From JAOARY01 sp045345765 (GTDB taxonomy: Bacteria; Bacillota; Clostridia; Peptostreptococcales; Peptostreptococcaceae), in NCBI GenBank assembly GCA_045345765.1, contig CP148265.1, positions 2,914,001 through 2,978,000 of the forward strand: 64,000 nucleotides of DNA. Reading direction: 5' to 3'. A program made the position numbers and the translations under genes. Below, piece by piece: positions 50,322 to 60,155 of the stretch. Within the stretch, counting starts at the first letter, position 1. Every line of letters starts with the position of its first letter. Under the pieces are notes generated by a model. The model ran no database searches and was not told the DNA's origin. It saw only the letters and a list, made by a program, of their open reading frames with translations.

Positions 50322-53066
50322 ATGAGATTTTATAATAAGAAAAATCTTAGCATTTTTGTATCTTTAATGATAGTAATGTTTAGTTTCAATGTAAGTTGTG
50401 CAAATAACATTAATAAAGATATTGAAGTAGAAAAAGAAGTTGAAAATAGCAAAAATTTAGAATTGAAAAAAAATACCGAACTTAATGAGGGTATTTTAAA
50501 TGAAGAAGATGTAGATTTTATAATTGATGTAAGAGAAGAAAGTGGAAAAGAAACAACTATTCAAGGAATAGTTACTGCAATAATAGGAGAATATGATGTT
50601 TATTTACAAGATTGTAGTGCAGGAATAACGTTATCGAAATATAAGGTAAAAGATATTCCAACACTAGAAATAGGGGATAAAATACAAGTGGAAGGTAAAA
50701 TAGAAATATATAAAGATAATTCTCAAATTCACCCATTAAACAAAGATAGTGTAAAAATAATATCTAAAAATGAATATATAGATCCGATGCTTATTTTTAG
50801 CATAGATAATACAAATGATGTTGAAAGTATGCTTGTAAAACTTGAAAATATTACTGTTAAATCAGTTGATAAATATGGCAATTATACAGTTGAAGATGAA
50901 TTTGGTGAAACTTTAGTAAGACCACCAAATGGAATTAAATTAGAATTAGATATGCTTTATGAAGAAATTATAGGAGTTTCAAAATTTAATTATGGTCAAA
51001 AGATAATTTTAAGAGATGAAAATGATTTAGTAATAGACCAAATGACTGTGTCAAAAGTAGAATCTTCATTAGTACCATCGTTAGTTAAAGAAGGAACAAA
51101 GATTGAACTTTCTACAAACACAGATGGTGCAAATATTTATTATGAGATAGGAAATGATATAAATAATTTAATTGAGCCAAGTGAAAATAGTAATATTTAT
51201 GATGAAAAAATAATTTTAGATAAAGAAAATAAAATAATAAAAGCAATTGCAATTAAAGATGGAATGAATTCATCTAAAGTTGTTACATTTGAGTATGAAA
51301 TAGGAACAGCTTTAAAGATAAGAGATATTCAAGGATTATCTCATTATTCAAATTATGATGGTAAAGAAGTAAAAGGAATAAAAGGAATAGTTACTGGATT
51401 TATAAAAAACAGAGGATTTTTTATGCAAGAACCAGATTCTTCAATAGATGAGGATTTAAGTACTTGTGAGGGTATATTTGTAAGATCTAAAGAAAAAGTA
51501 TTTCCAGGAGATATGGTAAGTGTAGATGGAGAGGTTGTTGAAAAAAATAATGATACATGGGATTACACTTTAACAGAAACTCAAATTAATTCAAATAAAG
51601 TTAGCATATTATCAAATAATAATAAATTACCTAAAGCTTTAAGTTTAACTAAACTTAATATACCAACAGAAATTGTTGATAATGATTCTATGAGTGAATT
51701 TAATCCAGATGAAGATGCTCTTGATTTTTATGAATCATTAGAAGGTATGCTTGTTAGAATTGAAAATCCACTTGTAGTTGGTGCAGACGAAAGATATGGA
51801 GAAGTATATGTACTAAATAATGGTGGTGAAAATTCATCTTCAAAAATGACTTTTATGAATGGTATAAAGTTTACAGATGAATTAAAATCACCTGAAGTTT
51901 TAACTATAGATGATGATATAAGACCAATAACAAGTTATAAAACAAGAAGATTTTATGATTTAAGCTTTAGACCAACAGTTGGAGATTCATTTACAGAAAG
52001 TATAGATGGAATAATGTCTTATTCTTATGGTAAATATAAAATATTAAATAAAAATAAATTGCCAGAACTTTTAAAAGGTTCGAATAAAAGAGAAGAAACT
52101 TCTTTAGAGTGGGATGAAAATTCGTTACACATAGCAAGTTATAATATAGAAAATTTTTATTTGGAAGAATCAGAAGAAAAAACAAAAGAAATTGCAAAAT
52201 CAATAGTTAAAGATTTAAAAACTCCAGATATAGTTGCACTTGTAGAAATGCAAGATGATGATGGTCATATTAAAAGTGATGTAGTAAAAGCAGACAAAAA
52301 TTATCAAGGACTAATAGAAGAGATAAAATCTATTTCTTTAGAGCTTAATAATGAAGATGTAAGCTATTCTTATACTGAAATAGCACCAAGAAAAGATTTA
52401 GAAGGTGGTATACCAGGTGGAAATATAAGGGTTGGTTATATTTACAGAGATGATAGAGTGAAATTGAAAGAAAATGTAAAAGGACTTTCTACAGATGAAG
52501 TTTATGTAAATGAAGATGGTAGTTTATCTGCAAACCCTTCTAGAATTGGAACTAATCAAGATTCATTTAGAAATACAAGAATTCCACTTCTTGCAGAGTT
52601 TGTATTTAATGAAGAAAGTTATTATGTAGTTGGCTGTCACTTTAGTTCAAAAAGAGGAGATTCTCCTGTATTTGGAACACAGCAACCACAAGTTCAAGGA
52701 AGTTTAGAAAAAAGATGTGAACAATCAAGAATAGTAAATAATTTTGTAAAAGAATTATTAAGTAAAAAGCCAGAAGCAAATGTTGTTATACTTGGAGATT
52801 TAAACGATTATGAATTTTCAAAAACATTGGAAGTACTAAAGGGAGAAGAAATGATTAATTTAGTAGATGAACTTCCTTTTGAAGAAAGATTTACTTATAA
52901 TCACAATGGAATTTCACAAGTATTGGATAATGCTGTTATTACAAAAGCATTATATGAAAATAAAAATATTTCATTTGATATAGTAAATATAAATTCTCCA
53001 TTTGTTAAAGCGGATGGTAGAGTAAGCGATCATGATCCAGTATTAATTAAAATAAGTAATAAGTAA
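50322..53066 (+). CDS. exported endonuclease/exonuclease/phosphatase-family nuclease
   Basis: 914 aa. An N-terminal signal peptide (KKNLSIFVSLMIVMFSF) ends at NVSCAN; C26 could be lipidated, but asparagine at -3 is a poor lipobox, so either secretion or anchoring is possible. Two OB-fold-like modules (~80-240 and ~335-420; GIVTAIIGEYDVYLQD and GIVTGFIKNRGFFMQEP) flank a chitobiase C-terminal-type repeat (~248-325). Residues ~600-914 are the catalytic EEP domain, with ASYNIENF, LVEMQDDDG, VGYIYR, LGDLNDYE and VSDHDPVLI. This layout matches ExeM/YhcR-type extracellular nucleases that scavenge DNA or nucleotides. GGAGG precedes the ATG. No sortase signal. Confidence 0.88.
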   Translation: MRFYNKKNLSIFVSLMIVMFSFNVSCANNINKDIEVEKEVENSKNLELKKNTELNEGILNEEDVDFIIDVREESGKETTIQGIVTAIIGEYDVYLQDCSAGITLSKYKVKDIPTLEIGDKIQVEGKIEIYKDNSQIHPLNKDSVKIISKNEYIDPMLIFSIDNTNDVESMLVKLENITVKSVDKYGNYTVEDEFGETLVRPPNGIKLELDMLYEEIIGVSKFNYGQKIILRDENDLVIDQMTVSKVESSLVPSLVKEGTKIELSTNTDGANIYYEIGNDINNLIEPSENSNIYDEKIILDKENKIIKAIAIKDGMNSSKVVTFEYEIGTALKIRDIQGLSHYSNYDGKEVKGIKGIVTGFIKNRGFFMQEPDSSIDEDLSTCEGIFVRSKEKVFPGDMVSVDGEVVEKNNDTWDYTLTETQINSNKVSILSNNNKLPKALSLTKLNIPTEIVDNDSMSEFNPDEDALDFYESLEGMLVRIENPLVVGADERYGEVYVLNNGGENSSSKMTFMNGIKFTDELKSPEVLTIDDDIRPITSYKTRRFYDLSFRPTVGDSFTESIDGIMSYSYGKYKILNKNKLPELLKGSNKREETSLEWDENSLHIASYNIENFYLEESEEKTKEIAKSIVKDLKTPDIVALVEMQDDDGHIKSDVVKADKNYQGLIEEIKSISLELNNEDVSYSYTEIAPRKDLEGGIPGGNIRVGYIYRDDRVKLKENVKGLSTDEVYVNEDGSLSANPSRIGTNQDSFRNTRIPLLAEFVFNEESYYVVGCHFSSKRGDSPVFGTQQPQVQGSLEKRCEQSRIVNNFVKELLSKKPEANVVILGDLNDYEFSKTLEVLKGEEMINLVDELPFEERFTYNHNGISQVLDNAVITKALYENKNISFDIVNINSPFVKADGRVSDHDPVLIKISNK

Positions 53067-53070
53067 TATA

Positions 53071-53099
53071 AAAAAAAGAGGCCTTAAGCCTCTTTTTTT
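53071..53099. terminator. bidirectional terminator, nuclease / aldolase
   Basis: AAAAAGAGGC-CTTAA-GCCTCTTTTT hairpin with A and T runs on both sides, between convergent genes. Confidence 0.92.
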
Positions 53100-53100
53100 A

Positions 53101-54033
53101 TTATTTTGCTGAATTTGAGCATCTAAATACGTTCTTAATTTTATGTTGAACTATTTCTTTAATTGCTTGTCTTCCTGGTCCTAAGTATTTTCTAGGATCG
53201 AATTCAGCTGGGTTTTCGTTAAATACTTTTCTAATTGCAGCAGTCATTGCAAGTCTTAAATCAGTATCTACGTTTATCTTACAAACACCATACTCAGCAG
53301 CTTTGCTTAGCATTTCTTCAGGAACACCTTTAGCTCCTGGTATATTTCCACCATATTTGTTACATAAATCAACTAACTCAGCAGGAACTGAAGAAGCACC
53401 ATGTAATACAAGTGGGAATCCTGGTAATTTATTTGATATAGTTTCAAGTCTTTTAAAATCTAATTTAGCATCTCCGCTAAATTTATATGCACCATGACTT
53501 GTTCCAATTGCTATAGCAAGGGAATCGACATTAGTTTCTTTTACAAATCTAACAGCATCATCAGGATCTGTGTAAGTTGCATCAGCAGCGTCAACTTTAA
53601 CATCATCTTCAACACCAGCTAATTTACCAAGCTCAGCTTCTACAACTACTCCTTTTGAGTGTGCATAATCAACAACTTTTTTAGTAAGAGCTATATTTTC
53701 TTCGATTGGAAGAGATGAACCATCAATCATAACTGATGTAAACCCATCATCAATACATTGCTTACAAATTTCGAAGCTATCTCCATGATCTAAATGTAAT
53801 GCTATTGGAAGGTTAGATTCCTTCTCAGCTGCCTCAACTAAAGCTTTTAAAAATTCAGCACTAGCATATTTTCTAGCACCAGCAGAAGCTTGTAATATAA
53901 CTCCTGAATTTTCTGCTTTAGCAGCTTCGATGATTCCTTGTACTATTTCCATATTATTTACATTAAAAGCTCCTATTGCAAATTTTCCCTCGTAAGCTTT
54001 TTTGAATAATTCTGTAGTTGTTACTAATGGCAT
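53101..54033 (-). CDS. fba: fructose-bisphosphate aldolase, class II
   Basis: 310-aa zinc-dependent aldolase splitting fructose 1,6-bisphosphate into dihydroxyacetone phosphate and glyceraldehyde 3-phosphate. Zinc ligands and active site are in ALHLDHGDSFE, VVVEAELGKLAGVEDD, AIGTSHGAYKF and LVLHGASSVP, with INVDTDLRLAMTAAIR near the C-terminus. The pattern is that of FbaA of Gram-positive bacteria rather than tagatose-bisphosphate aldolase. AAGGAGG precedes the ATG. Standalone. Confidence 0.93.
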   Translation of the reverse strand: MPLVTTTELFKKAYEGKFAIGAFNVNNMEIVQGIIEAAKAENSGVILQASAGARKYASAEFLKALVEAAEKESNLPIALHLDHGDSFEICKQCIDDGFTSVMIDGSSLPIEENIALTKKVVDYAHSKGVVVEAELGKLAGVEDDVKVDAADATYTDPDDAVRFVKETNVDSLAIAIGTSHGAYKFSGDAKLDFKRLETISNKLPGFPLVLHGASSVPAELVDLCNKYGGNIPGAKGVPEEMLSKAAEYGVCKINVDTDLRLAMTAAIRKVFNENPAEFDPRKYLGPGRQAIKEIVQHKIKNVFRCSNSAK

Positions 54034-54495
54034 ATTAAATCCTCCTTAAAGATATTAAACTTTTTAGTTTAATTATGTTTTTAATAAAACTCGATTAATA
54101 TATACCCTTTAAAAATTTAAATAAAATAATAAAATAAAATTCTTCGTATTTATTTTACAATCTAATTAAAAAAAAAGCCATAGTAAATTAAAAAAAAATT
54201 GGAGGAAAACCTTTTGTTTTGAAAAAAAATATAAAATAACATCAATTTTCATAAAAATAACAATTAAAAAATTAATAATTATATAGTTTTTATATATATA
54301 AATTTATAGATTCTTTAATAAAATAAATAAAAAATTTATAAATAATTTTTATTTATTTTATTAAAAATTATCAGGAAAATATATAAAAAATATTTGTAAT
54401 AAATATATATAAAAAGTATAATATAAATGAGTGCTAAAAATCAGATTATACATAAAATTCTTTGGATTTTTTAGTTAGAAAGGTTGAAGAAAAAA
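54034..54495. other. AT-rich divergent intergenic region
   Basis: A 460-bp gap between fba (minus) and the next gene (plus). No gene or clear RNA structure seen. It must hold promoters for both, but A/T runs make any pick unreliable. Confidence 0.4.
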
Positions 54496-55041
54496 ATGAA
54501 TAAGGAAGAAAGATTTTTTAAAAAATTTATAGAACAAAGAGATATTATGATACAACAATTATTACAAGGTGATTTAAATAAAAGAGATTATATAGAGGAT
54601 AGTTATTTTTATTTAAAGGATTTAAATATGGAACCATATGAAATTATAGATGAACCATTAAAGGCTATTTATAATTATCAATTTTATAATCTTAGGGCAA
54701 AATATATTAAATTAAAATTAAATGATCTTATAAGAAAAAGAAGCAATTTAGAAAAACAAGCAAAATATAGACAAGATATAAATGAGCTTTATGCTAAAAA
54801 AGATGAGGCTACACTTTCTCTTATGGAAGTTGTAAATTATAAGAATGTTGAAGGGTATTATATAAAAACAAAAGCTAAAGGTCTTAAGAATAAGCTATTA
54901 GAGATAGTGTTTTATGATTTTGAATCGGTAATATTTCATTCAATGCATGAGGAAGTATTAAAAAAACTTAAAGAAAATAAAGTTTTTAAAGAAGATATGC
55001 AATTATCTTTAATAGATGATTATATAAATGAGAGGTATTAA
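54496..55041 (+). CDS. protein of unknown function, rRNA-modification cluster
   Basis: 181 aa, not recognised. It is almost entirely charged and helical (KEERFFKKFIEQRDIMIQQLL; KLNDLIRKRSNLEKQAKYRQD), with no membrane segment, signal or cysteine. It could be a coiled-coil or helical-bundle adaptor. The start ATG at 54496 is about 12 nt after AAAGG; a TTG four codons earlier abuts the ribosome binding site. It is 9 nt ahead of the rRNA methyltransferase gene and is likely cotranscribed. Confidence 0.65.
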   Translation: MNKEERFFKKFIEQRDIMIQQLLQGDLNKRDYIEDSYFYLKDLNMEPYEIIDEPLKAIYNYQFYNLRAKYIKLKLNDLIRKRSNLEKQAKYRQDINELYAKKDEATLSLMEVVNYKNVEGYYIKTKAKGLKNKLLEIVFYDFESVIFHSMHEEVLKKLKENKVFKEDMQLSLIDDYINERY

Positions 55042-55050
55042 AAATAAATT

Positions 55051-56382
55051 ATGAATTTGCCAAATGAATTTTTAGAAGATATGAAAAAACTTTTTAAATC
55101 TGATTATGAGGATTTTTTTAAAACATATTCAAATGATCGTTACTATGGATTAAGGGTGAATACCTTAAAAATCAAAAAAGATGATTTTTTAGGTATTTCA
55201 CCCTTTAAACTTGAAAAAATAATGTGGAGTGAAGATGGTTATTATTATGATGAAGAAGAAAAACCCGCTAAAAATCCACTTTATCATGCTGGTTTATATT
55301 ATATACAAGAACCATCGGCAATGTTTCCTGTAGAAGTATTGGATATAAAAGAAAATCATAAGGTATTAGATTTATGTGCAGCACCAGGAGGAAAAAGTGT
55401 TCAAATTGCTTCAAAATTAAAAAATACTGGACTTTTAGTGACTAATGATATAAATAGTACGAGATTAAAACCACTTATAAAAAATATGGAACTTTATGGA
55501 GTTATAAATTTCATAGGTGTTAATGATAGTCCAAAAAGACTTTTGAATAATTTTCCTGATTTTTTTGATAGAATATTAGTGGATGCGCCTTGTTCTGGTG
55601 AAGGTATGTTTAGAAAAGATGAAAAATTAATAAAGTCTTGGTTAAAAACTCCTGTAGAGGATTATAAAAAATTGCAATTAGAAATATTAACAGAAGCTTC
55701 AAAGATGCTTAAAAATGAAGGTAAAATAGTTTATTCGACTTGTACATTTAATACTTTGGAAAATGAAGAGGTTATAAAAGAATTTCTAAAAGAGAATAAA
55801 GATTTTACTCTTATAAATATAAAAAAAGAACATGGGATTACAAAAGGTTATGGTCTTGATGAAGTTGCAAGACTACTTCCATTTAATCTTAAAGGTGAAG
55901 GACATTTTTTAGCTCTTTTACAAAAGAATACAGATGCTAAACAAAAAGAACATAAAAAAGTTTTAAAATTTGACAAAAAACCACAAGCGCTTATAGATTT
56001 TGAAGAAGATAATTTAAATATTAAAATAGATGATAGAATAAAAATAATAAAGGATAAAGTTTATTTACTTCCAAACGAATTAATAGAAATTAAAAATTTA
56101 AAAGTTGTAAGAAGTGGATTGTTATTAGGTGAATTAAAGAAAAATAGATTCGAACCATCACAAGCTTTTGCAATGGCTTTTGATAAAAACATATTCAAAA
56201 GAGTTATTAATTTAAAAATGGATTCAATAGAAGTTATTAAATATTTAAAAGGTGAAACGATTTTTGTGGAAGGTCAAAAAGGTTTAAATTTAGTAACAGT
56301 AGAAGGATTTAATTTGGGATTTGGAAAATTATCGAATAATACGCTTAAAAATAAATATGATAAAAATTGGAGATACAATTAG
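55051..56382 (+). CDS. rsmF: RsmB/NOP-family rRNA m5C methyltransferase (RsmF-like)
   Basis: 443 aa. SAM-dependent methyltransferase core with LDLCAAPGGKSVQIASKL, the proline-cysteine catalytic motif VDAPCSGEGMFRKD and the second catalytic cysteine in VYSTCTFNTLENEE. The C-terminal ~150 residues (ELIEIKNLKVVRSGLLLGELKKNRFEPSQAFAM) match the RsmF-type PUA-like tail. It probably makes 5-methylcytosine in 16S rRNA. The ribosome binding site (AGAGG) is rather far from the ATG, so translation may be coupled to the upstream gene. The exact target base is not deducible. Confidence 0.88.
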   Translation: MNLPNEFLEDMKKLFKSDYEDFFKTYSNDRYYGLRVNTLKIKKDDFLGISPFKLEKIMWSEDGYYYDEEEKPAKNPLYHAGLYYIQEPSAMFPVEVLDIKENHKVLDLCAAPGGKSVQIASKLKNTGLLVTNDINSTRLKPLIKNMELYGVINFIGVNDSPKRLLNNFPDFFDRILVDAPCSGEGMFRKDEKLIKSWLKTPVEDYKKLQLEILTEASKMLKNEGKIVYSTCTFNTLENEEVIKEFLKENKDFTLINIKKEHGITKGYGLDEVARLLPFNLKGEGHFLALLQKNTDAKQKEHKKVLKFDKKPQALIDFEEDNLNIKIDDRIKIIKDKVYLLPNELIEIKNLKVVRSGLLLGELKKNRFEPSQAFAMAFDKNIFKRVINLKMDSIEVIKYLKGETIFVEGQKGLNLVTVEGFNLGFGKLSNNTLKNKYDKNWRYN

Positions 56383-56393
56383 GAGGAGATACT

Positions 56394-57101
56394 TTGAGAA
56401 TAGATAAATTACTATCTAATATGGGTTATGGAACAAGATCTGAAATAAAAAGAGTGATAATGGGAAAGAAAGTAAGAGTTAATGGTGAAATTATAAAAAG
56501 TCCTAAACTTCATGTTGATGAAAATAAGGATGAAATATATATTGGTAACGAAAAAGTAAATTATAGAGAATTTATTTATATAATGATGAATAAACCAAAA
56601 GATGTTATTTCGGCAACTTTTGATAATATGCATGAAACGGTAATTGATTTACTTACTATAGACGAACAAATATTTGAACCAGCACCTGTTGGTAGATTAG
56701 ATATAGATACTGAAGGACTTCTTTTAATAACTAATGATGGAAAGTTATCGCATAGATTATTAGCACCAAAAAAGCATGTTGATAAAACTTATTATGCGAT
56801 TATAGATTCAAAAGTAGAAGATAAACATATCAAAGATTTTGAAAATGGAATAATATTAGATGATGGTTATAAATGTATGAGTGCAGATTTAAAGATTTTA
56901 GAATCTGATGATAACTCTAAAATAGAATTAACAATAAGAGAAGGTAAATTTCATCAAGTTAAAAGGATGTTTGAGAGTTTAGGTATGACTGTTTTATATT
57001 TAAAAAGAATATCAATGGGAAGCTTAAAATTAGATGAAAGTCTTTCTTTAGGTGAATTTAGAGAGTTAACAGAGGATGAATTAAATAGTTTAAAAGGATA
57101 G
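56394..57101 (+). CDS. rsuA: RsuA-family rRNA pseudouridine synthase
   Basis: 235 aa. The N-terminal S4 RNA-binding domain (MRIDKLLSNMGYGTRSEIKRVI) is followed by a pseudouridine synthase domain with the catalytic Asp in APVGRLDIDTEGLLLITNDG and IREGKFHQVKRMFESLG. The sequence suits RsuA (16S rRNA U516) better than RluB/RluE, but the exact site is inferred. The TTG start at 56394 follows AGGAGGAG; a longer frame overlaps the preceding gene. 11 nt after the rsmF-like gene, same operon. Confidence 0.9.
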   Translation: MRIDKLLSNMGYGTRSEIKRVIMGKKVRVNGEIIKSPKLHVDENKDEIYIGNEKVNYREFIYIMMNKPKDVISATFDNMHETVIDLLTIDEQIFEPAPVGRLDIDTEGLLLITNDGKLSHRLLAPKKHVDKTYYAIIDSKVEDKHIKDFENGIILDDGYKCMSADLKILESDDNSKIELTIREGKFHQVKRMFESLGMTVLYLKRISMGSLKLDESLSLGEFRELTEDELNSLKG

Positions 57102-57110
57102 GTGATATAA

Positions 57111-57860
57111 TTGTTATTTGATTTACATTGCCATACAATTGCGAGTGGTCATGCTTTTTCAACATTAAAAGAGCTTTGTATTGAGGCGAAGAAAAAAGGG
57201 TTAAAACTAATAGCACAAACAGATCATGGGCCTAACATGCCAGGTGGACCACATATTTATCATATAAATAATCAAAGAATTATACCACGAATATTAGAAA
57301 ATGTTATGGTATTAAGAGGTGTAGAAGCCAATATTATAGATTTTAAAGGAAGATTAGATATTGATGAAGGTTCTTTAGAAGAATTAGATTTGGTTATAGC
57401 AAGTTTACACCCGCCTTGTTTAAGACCTGGCAATAAAATAGAAAACACAAAAGCACTTTTAAGAGCCATGGATAATCCACATATTGATATAATTGGACAC
57501 CCTGGAAATCCACAATTTGAAATAGATATAGATGCAGTTGTAAAAAAAGCAAAAGAAAAAAATATTCTTTTGGAAATAAACAACAGTTCTTTTGGAAAGA
57601 GTAGACCAGGAAGCAAAGAGATATGTAAAAAAATTATTAACAAAGCAAGTGAGTATAAAGTAAAGATGGTTATGGGAACAGACTCACATATATACACTCA
57701 AATTGGTGATTTTTCTTTGGCTAAAGAAGTTATAGAAAGTACAAATATAACACAAGACTTAATTGTAAATAATAATCTTGATTGGTTAATTAAATTTTTA
57801 GAAAGTAAAAATAAAAAATATATCAAAGAAATAAAAGAAGCATATTCAAAAATTAAATAA
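57111..57860 (+). CDS. PHP-domain phosphatase (YcdX-like)
   Basis: 249 aa. PHP metal-binding motifs: FDLHCHTIASGHAFST, AQTDHGPNMPGG, VLRGVEANI, ASLHPP, IIGHPGNP, EINNSS and GTDSHIYTQIGD. The arrangement corresponds to the YcdX trinuclear zinc phosphatase group. Substrate unknown. The TTG start follows AGGTGA and lies 9 nt after rsuA, so it belongs to the same transcription unit. Confidence 0.9.
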   Translation: MLFDLHCHTIASGHAFSTLKELCIEAKKKGLKLIAQTDHGPNMPGGPHIYHINNQRIIPRILENVMVLRGVEANIIDFKGRLDIDEGSLEELDLVIASLHPPCLRPGNKIENTKALLRAMDNPHIDIIGHPGNPQFEIDIDAVVKKAKEKNILLEINNSSFGKSRPGSKEICKKIINKASEYKVKMVMGTDSHIYTQIGDFSLAKEVIESTNITQDLIVNNNLDWLIKFLESKNKKYIKEIKEAYSKIK

Positions 57861-57922
57861 GAGTAGATATGATGTATATATTAAAATAAATTATAAAGAT
57901 GTATTTTGAGGGAGGACTTCGA

Positions 57923-59278
57923 TTGAAAAAAAGGGAAAAATTAGAACTTAATATAGATGAAATGGCTATTGGTGGAAGAAGTTATGCATATCATGAAGGA
58001 AAGAAGATTGAATTAAAAGGTGGTATAAAGGGTCAAAAGGCAAATATATTAATAAAAAAAGTAAGAAGAAAAAAAATTGAAGGTAAGATATTAGAGGTAT
58101 TAGAAAGATCTCCGCTAGAAACAAATGAAGTTTGTCCTCATTTTGGAATATGTGGAGGATGTAGTTATTTATCTTTACCGTATGAAACACAAGCAAAAGT
58201 AAAAGAAGAAATGGTTTTGAATTTATTTAAAGAAGAAGAAATTGAGGGATTTGAATATGAAGGTCTAATATCAAGTCCGTTAAAATATAATTATAGAAAT
58301 AAAATGGAATATACATTTGGTAATGAGGAAAAAGATGGTCCAACAACTTTAGGTATGCATAAAAAAGGAAGATCTTTTGATATAATAACTGTAGATAAGT
58401 GTAAGATAGTTCAAAATGATTATAATAATATTCTTAAAAATACTTTAGAATTTTTTAAATCAAAAGGAATAGCTCATTATAATAAAGTATTACACCAAGG
58501 TTATATGAGATATTTAATAATAAGAAAAGGATTTAAAACTGGAGAACTAATGGTTCATATAGTTACGAGTACTCAAGTTGAGTTTGATATGAATGAATTT
58601 AAAGATATGTTATTAAATCTTGACTTAGAAGGCGAAATAGTAAGTGTATTACATTCTTTAGATGACAATATGTCAGATGCAGTTACTCCAGATGAAACAA
58701 AACTTATATATGGTAAGGAATTTATAAGAGAAGAGTTATTTGATCTTAAATTTAATATATCGCCTTTTTCATTCTTCCAAACAAACACTTATGGAGCAGA
58801 AAAATTATATGAAGTTGTAAGAGAGTATTTGGGAGAATCAAAGGATAAGACTATATTTGATTTATATTGTGGAACAGGTACTATAAGTCAAATAGTTTCA
58901 AAGGATGCAAAAGAAGTAATAGGAATAGAAATAGTAGAAGAAGCTGTTGATGCAGCTGTTGATAATGCTATATTAAATGGTATTTCAAATGTAAGATTCA
59001 TTGCTGGAGATGTTAAGGAAGAAGTTAAAAAACTTAAATCAAATCCAGATGTTATAATAGTAGATCCACCAAGAATGGGGATACATAATAATGCAATATC
59101 AGATATAGTATCTTTTGATGCAAAAGAAATTATATATGTTTCTTGTAATGCAAAAACTTTAATGCCAAATTTAAAATCATTTATATTAAATGGTTATAAG
59201 GTAACTAAGGTAAAGGCTGTAGATATGTTTCCTAATAATCCTCATGTGGAAGTTGTATGTCATTTAGCTAAAAAATAA
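57923..59278 (+). CDS. rlmD: 23S rRNA (uracil-5-)-methyltransferase, RlmD/TrmA family
   Basis: 451 aa. An N-terminal TRAM domain (LELNIDEMAIGGRSYAY...) is followed by a [4Fe-4S] motif CPHFGICGGC. The methyltransferase core has FFQTNTYGAEKLYEVV, FDLYCGTGTIS, VDPPRMGI and the catalytic cysteine in IYVSCNAKTL. It makes 5-methyluridine in 23S rRNA; Gram-positive members may act at one or two positions. The TTG start at 57923 follows GAGGGAGG. Last gene of the rRNA-modification cluster. Confidence 0.93.
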   Translation: MKKREKLELNIDEMAIGGRSYAYHEGKKIELKGGIKGQKANILIKKVRRKKIEGKILEVLERSPLETNEVCPHFGICGGCSYLSLPYETQAKVKEEMVLNLFKEEEIEGFEYEGLISSPLKYNYRNKMEYTFGNEEKDGPTTLGMHKKGRSFDIITVDKCKIVQNDYNNILKNTLEFFKSKGIAHYNKVLHQGYMRYLIIRKGFKTGELMVHIVTSTQVEFDMNEFKDMLLNLDLEGEIVSVLHSLDDNMSDAVTPDETKLIYGKEFIREELFDLKFNISPFSFFQTNTYGAEKLYEVVREYLGESKDKTIFDLYCGTGTISQIVSKDAKEVIGIEIVEEAVDAAVDNAILNGISNVRFIAGDVKEEVKKLKSNPDVIIVDPPRMGIHNNAISDIVSFDAKEIIYVSCNAKTLMPNLKSFILNGYKVTKVKAVDMFPNNPHVEVVCHLAKK

Positions 59279-59283
59279 ATAAG

Positions 59284-59321
59284 AAACTATCTTAATTTAC
59301 ATTGATTAAGATAGTTTTTTT
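59284..59321 (+). terminator. terminator of the rRNA-modification cluster
   Basis: AACTATCTTAAT and ATTAAGATAGTT arms (59285-59296 and 59305-59316) followed by T-run to 59321. Confidence 0.9.
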
Positions 59322-59384
59322 ATATGAAAATTTTTTAAATTTGATTTTCATATTATAGTATAATAAATCAAAAAGGGTGATTTT

Positions 59385-60035
59385 ATGTTTAAATATGAAG
59401 TTGTCGATTTATCTCATGAAATTAATGAAAATATGACTGTTTATATGGGGAGTGAAAAGCCAAAGTTAGAAGAAGTTTATACAATGAAAGAACATGGTTT
59501 TAGAGAAAGAAAATTAGCTTTTTTTTCACATATAGGAACACATATTGATGCACCAGCACATATGATGGAAGATGGAAAATTTTTAGATGATTATGAAATA
59601 GATAAATTTGTAGGCAATGCTTTTATAGCTGATTTTAAAGATTTTAAATCAGAATATATAGATATTGATGATCTGAAATTATATGAAGATAAATTAAAAA
59701 CTATTGATTTTTTTATAATTAATACTAATTTTTATAAAGATTTTTCTAATGACAATTATTATTTAGATTTTCCAACACTTACAAAAGAAGCTGCGAATTA
59801 CTTACTTGATTTTGGATTAAAAGGAATTGGTATTGATACATTATCAATAGATAAATTATCATCCAAGGATTATTGTTTGCATAATATATTTTTAAGCAGT
59901 GATGTTTTGATAATTGAGAATTTAAATAATCTCGATTTATTAGAAAATCAAATATTTACATTGAATGTTTTACCACTAAAATTAAAAAAAGCAGATGGAA
60001 GTCCAATAAGAGCAATAGGAATTAAAAATTTTTAA
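59385..60035 (+). CDS. cyclase family protein (kynurenine formamidase-like)
   Basis: 216-aa metal-dependent hydrolase of the cyclase/KynB family. The signature HIGTHIDAPAHM (H-x-GTH-x-DAP-x-H) holds the metal ligands; VDLSHEINENMTVYMG at the N-terminus and GIGIDTLSID near the C-terminus are typical. Characterised relatives hydrolyse N-formylkynurenine or act in antibiotic cyclisation. Without tryptophan-degradation neighbours the substrate is open. AAAGGGTGA precedes the ATG. Terminators lie on both sides, so it is monocistronic. Confidence 0.88.
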   Translation: MFKYEVVDLSHEINENMTVYMGSEKPKLEEVYTMKEHGFRERKLAFFSHIGTHIDAPAHMMEDGKFLDDYEIDKFVGNAFIADFKDFKSEYIDIDDLKLYEDKLKTIDFFIINTNFYKDFSNDNYYLDFPTLTKEAANYLLDFGLKGIGIDTLSIDKLSSKDYCLHNIFLSSDVLIIENLNNLDLLENQIFTLNVLPLKLKKADGSPIRAIGIKNF

Positions 60036-60103
60036 AAATATTTTTGTTATATAAAAAAATTTATGAAATAGATAGAAATATTATAGATAAATAGTTAATA
60101 TAC

Positions 60104-60155
60104 AAAAAACACCATGTAAAATAGAGTATAAAAATCTATTTTACATGGTGTTTTT
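60104..60155 (+). terminator. terminator of the cyclase gene
   Basis: A perfect 21-bp stem (left arm begins AAAAACACCATG at 60105; right arm ends CATGGTGTTTTT at 60155) with a 9-nt loop. Confidence 0.9.
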
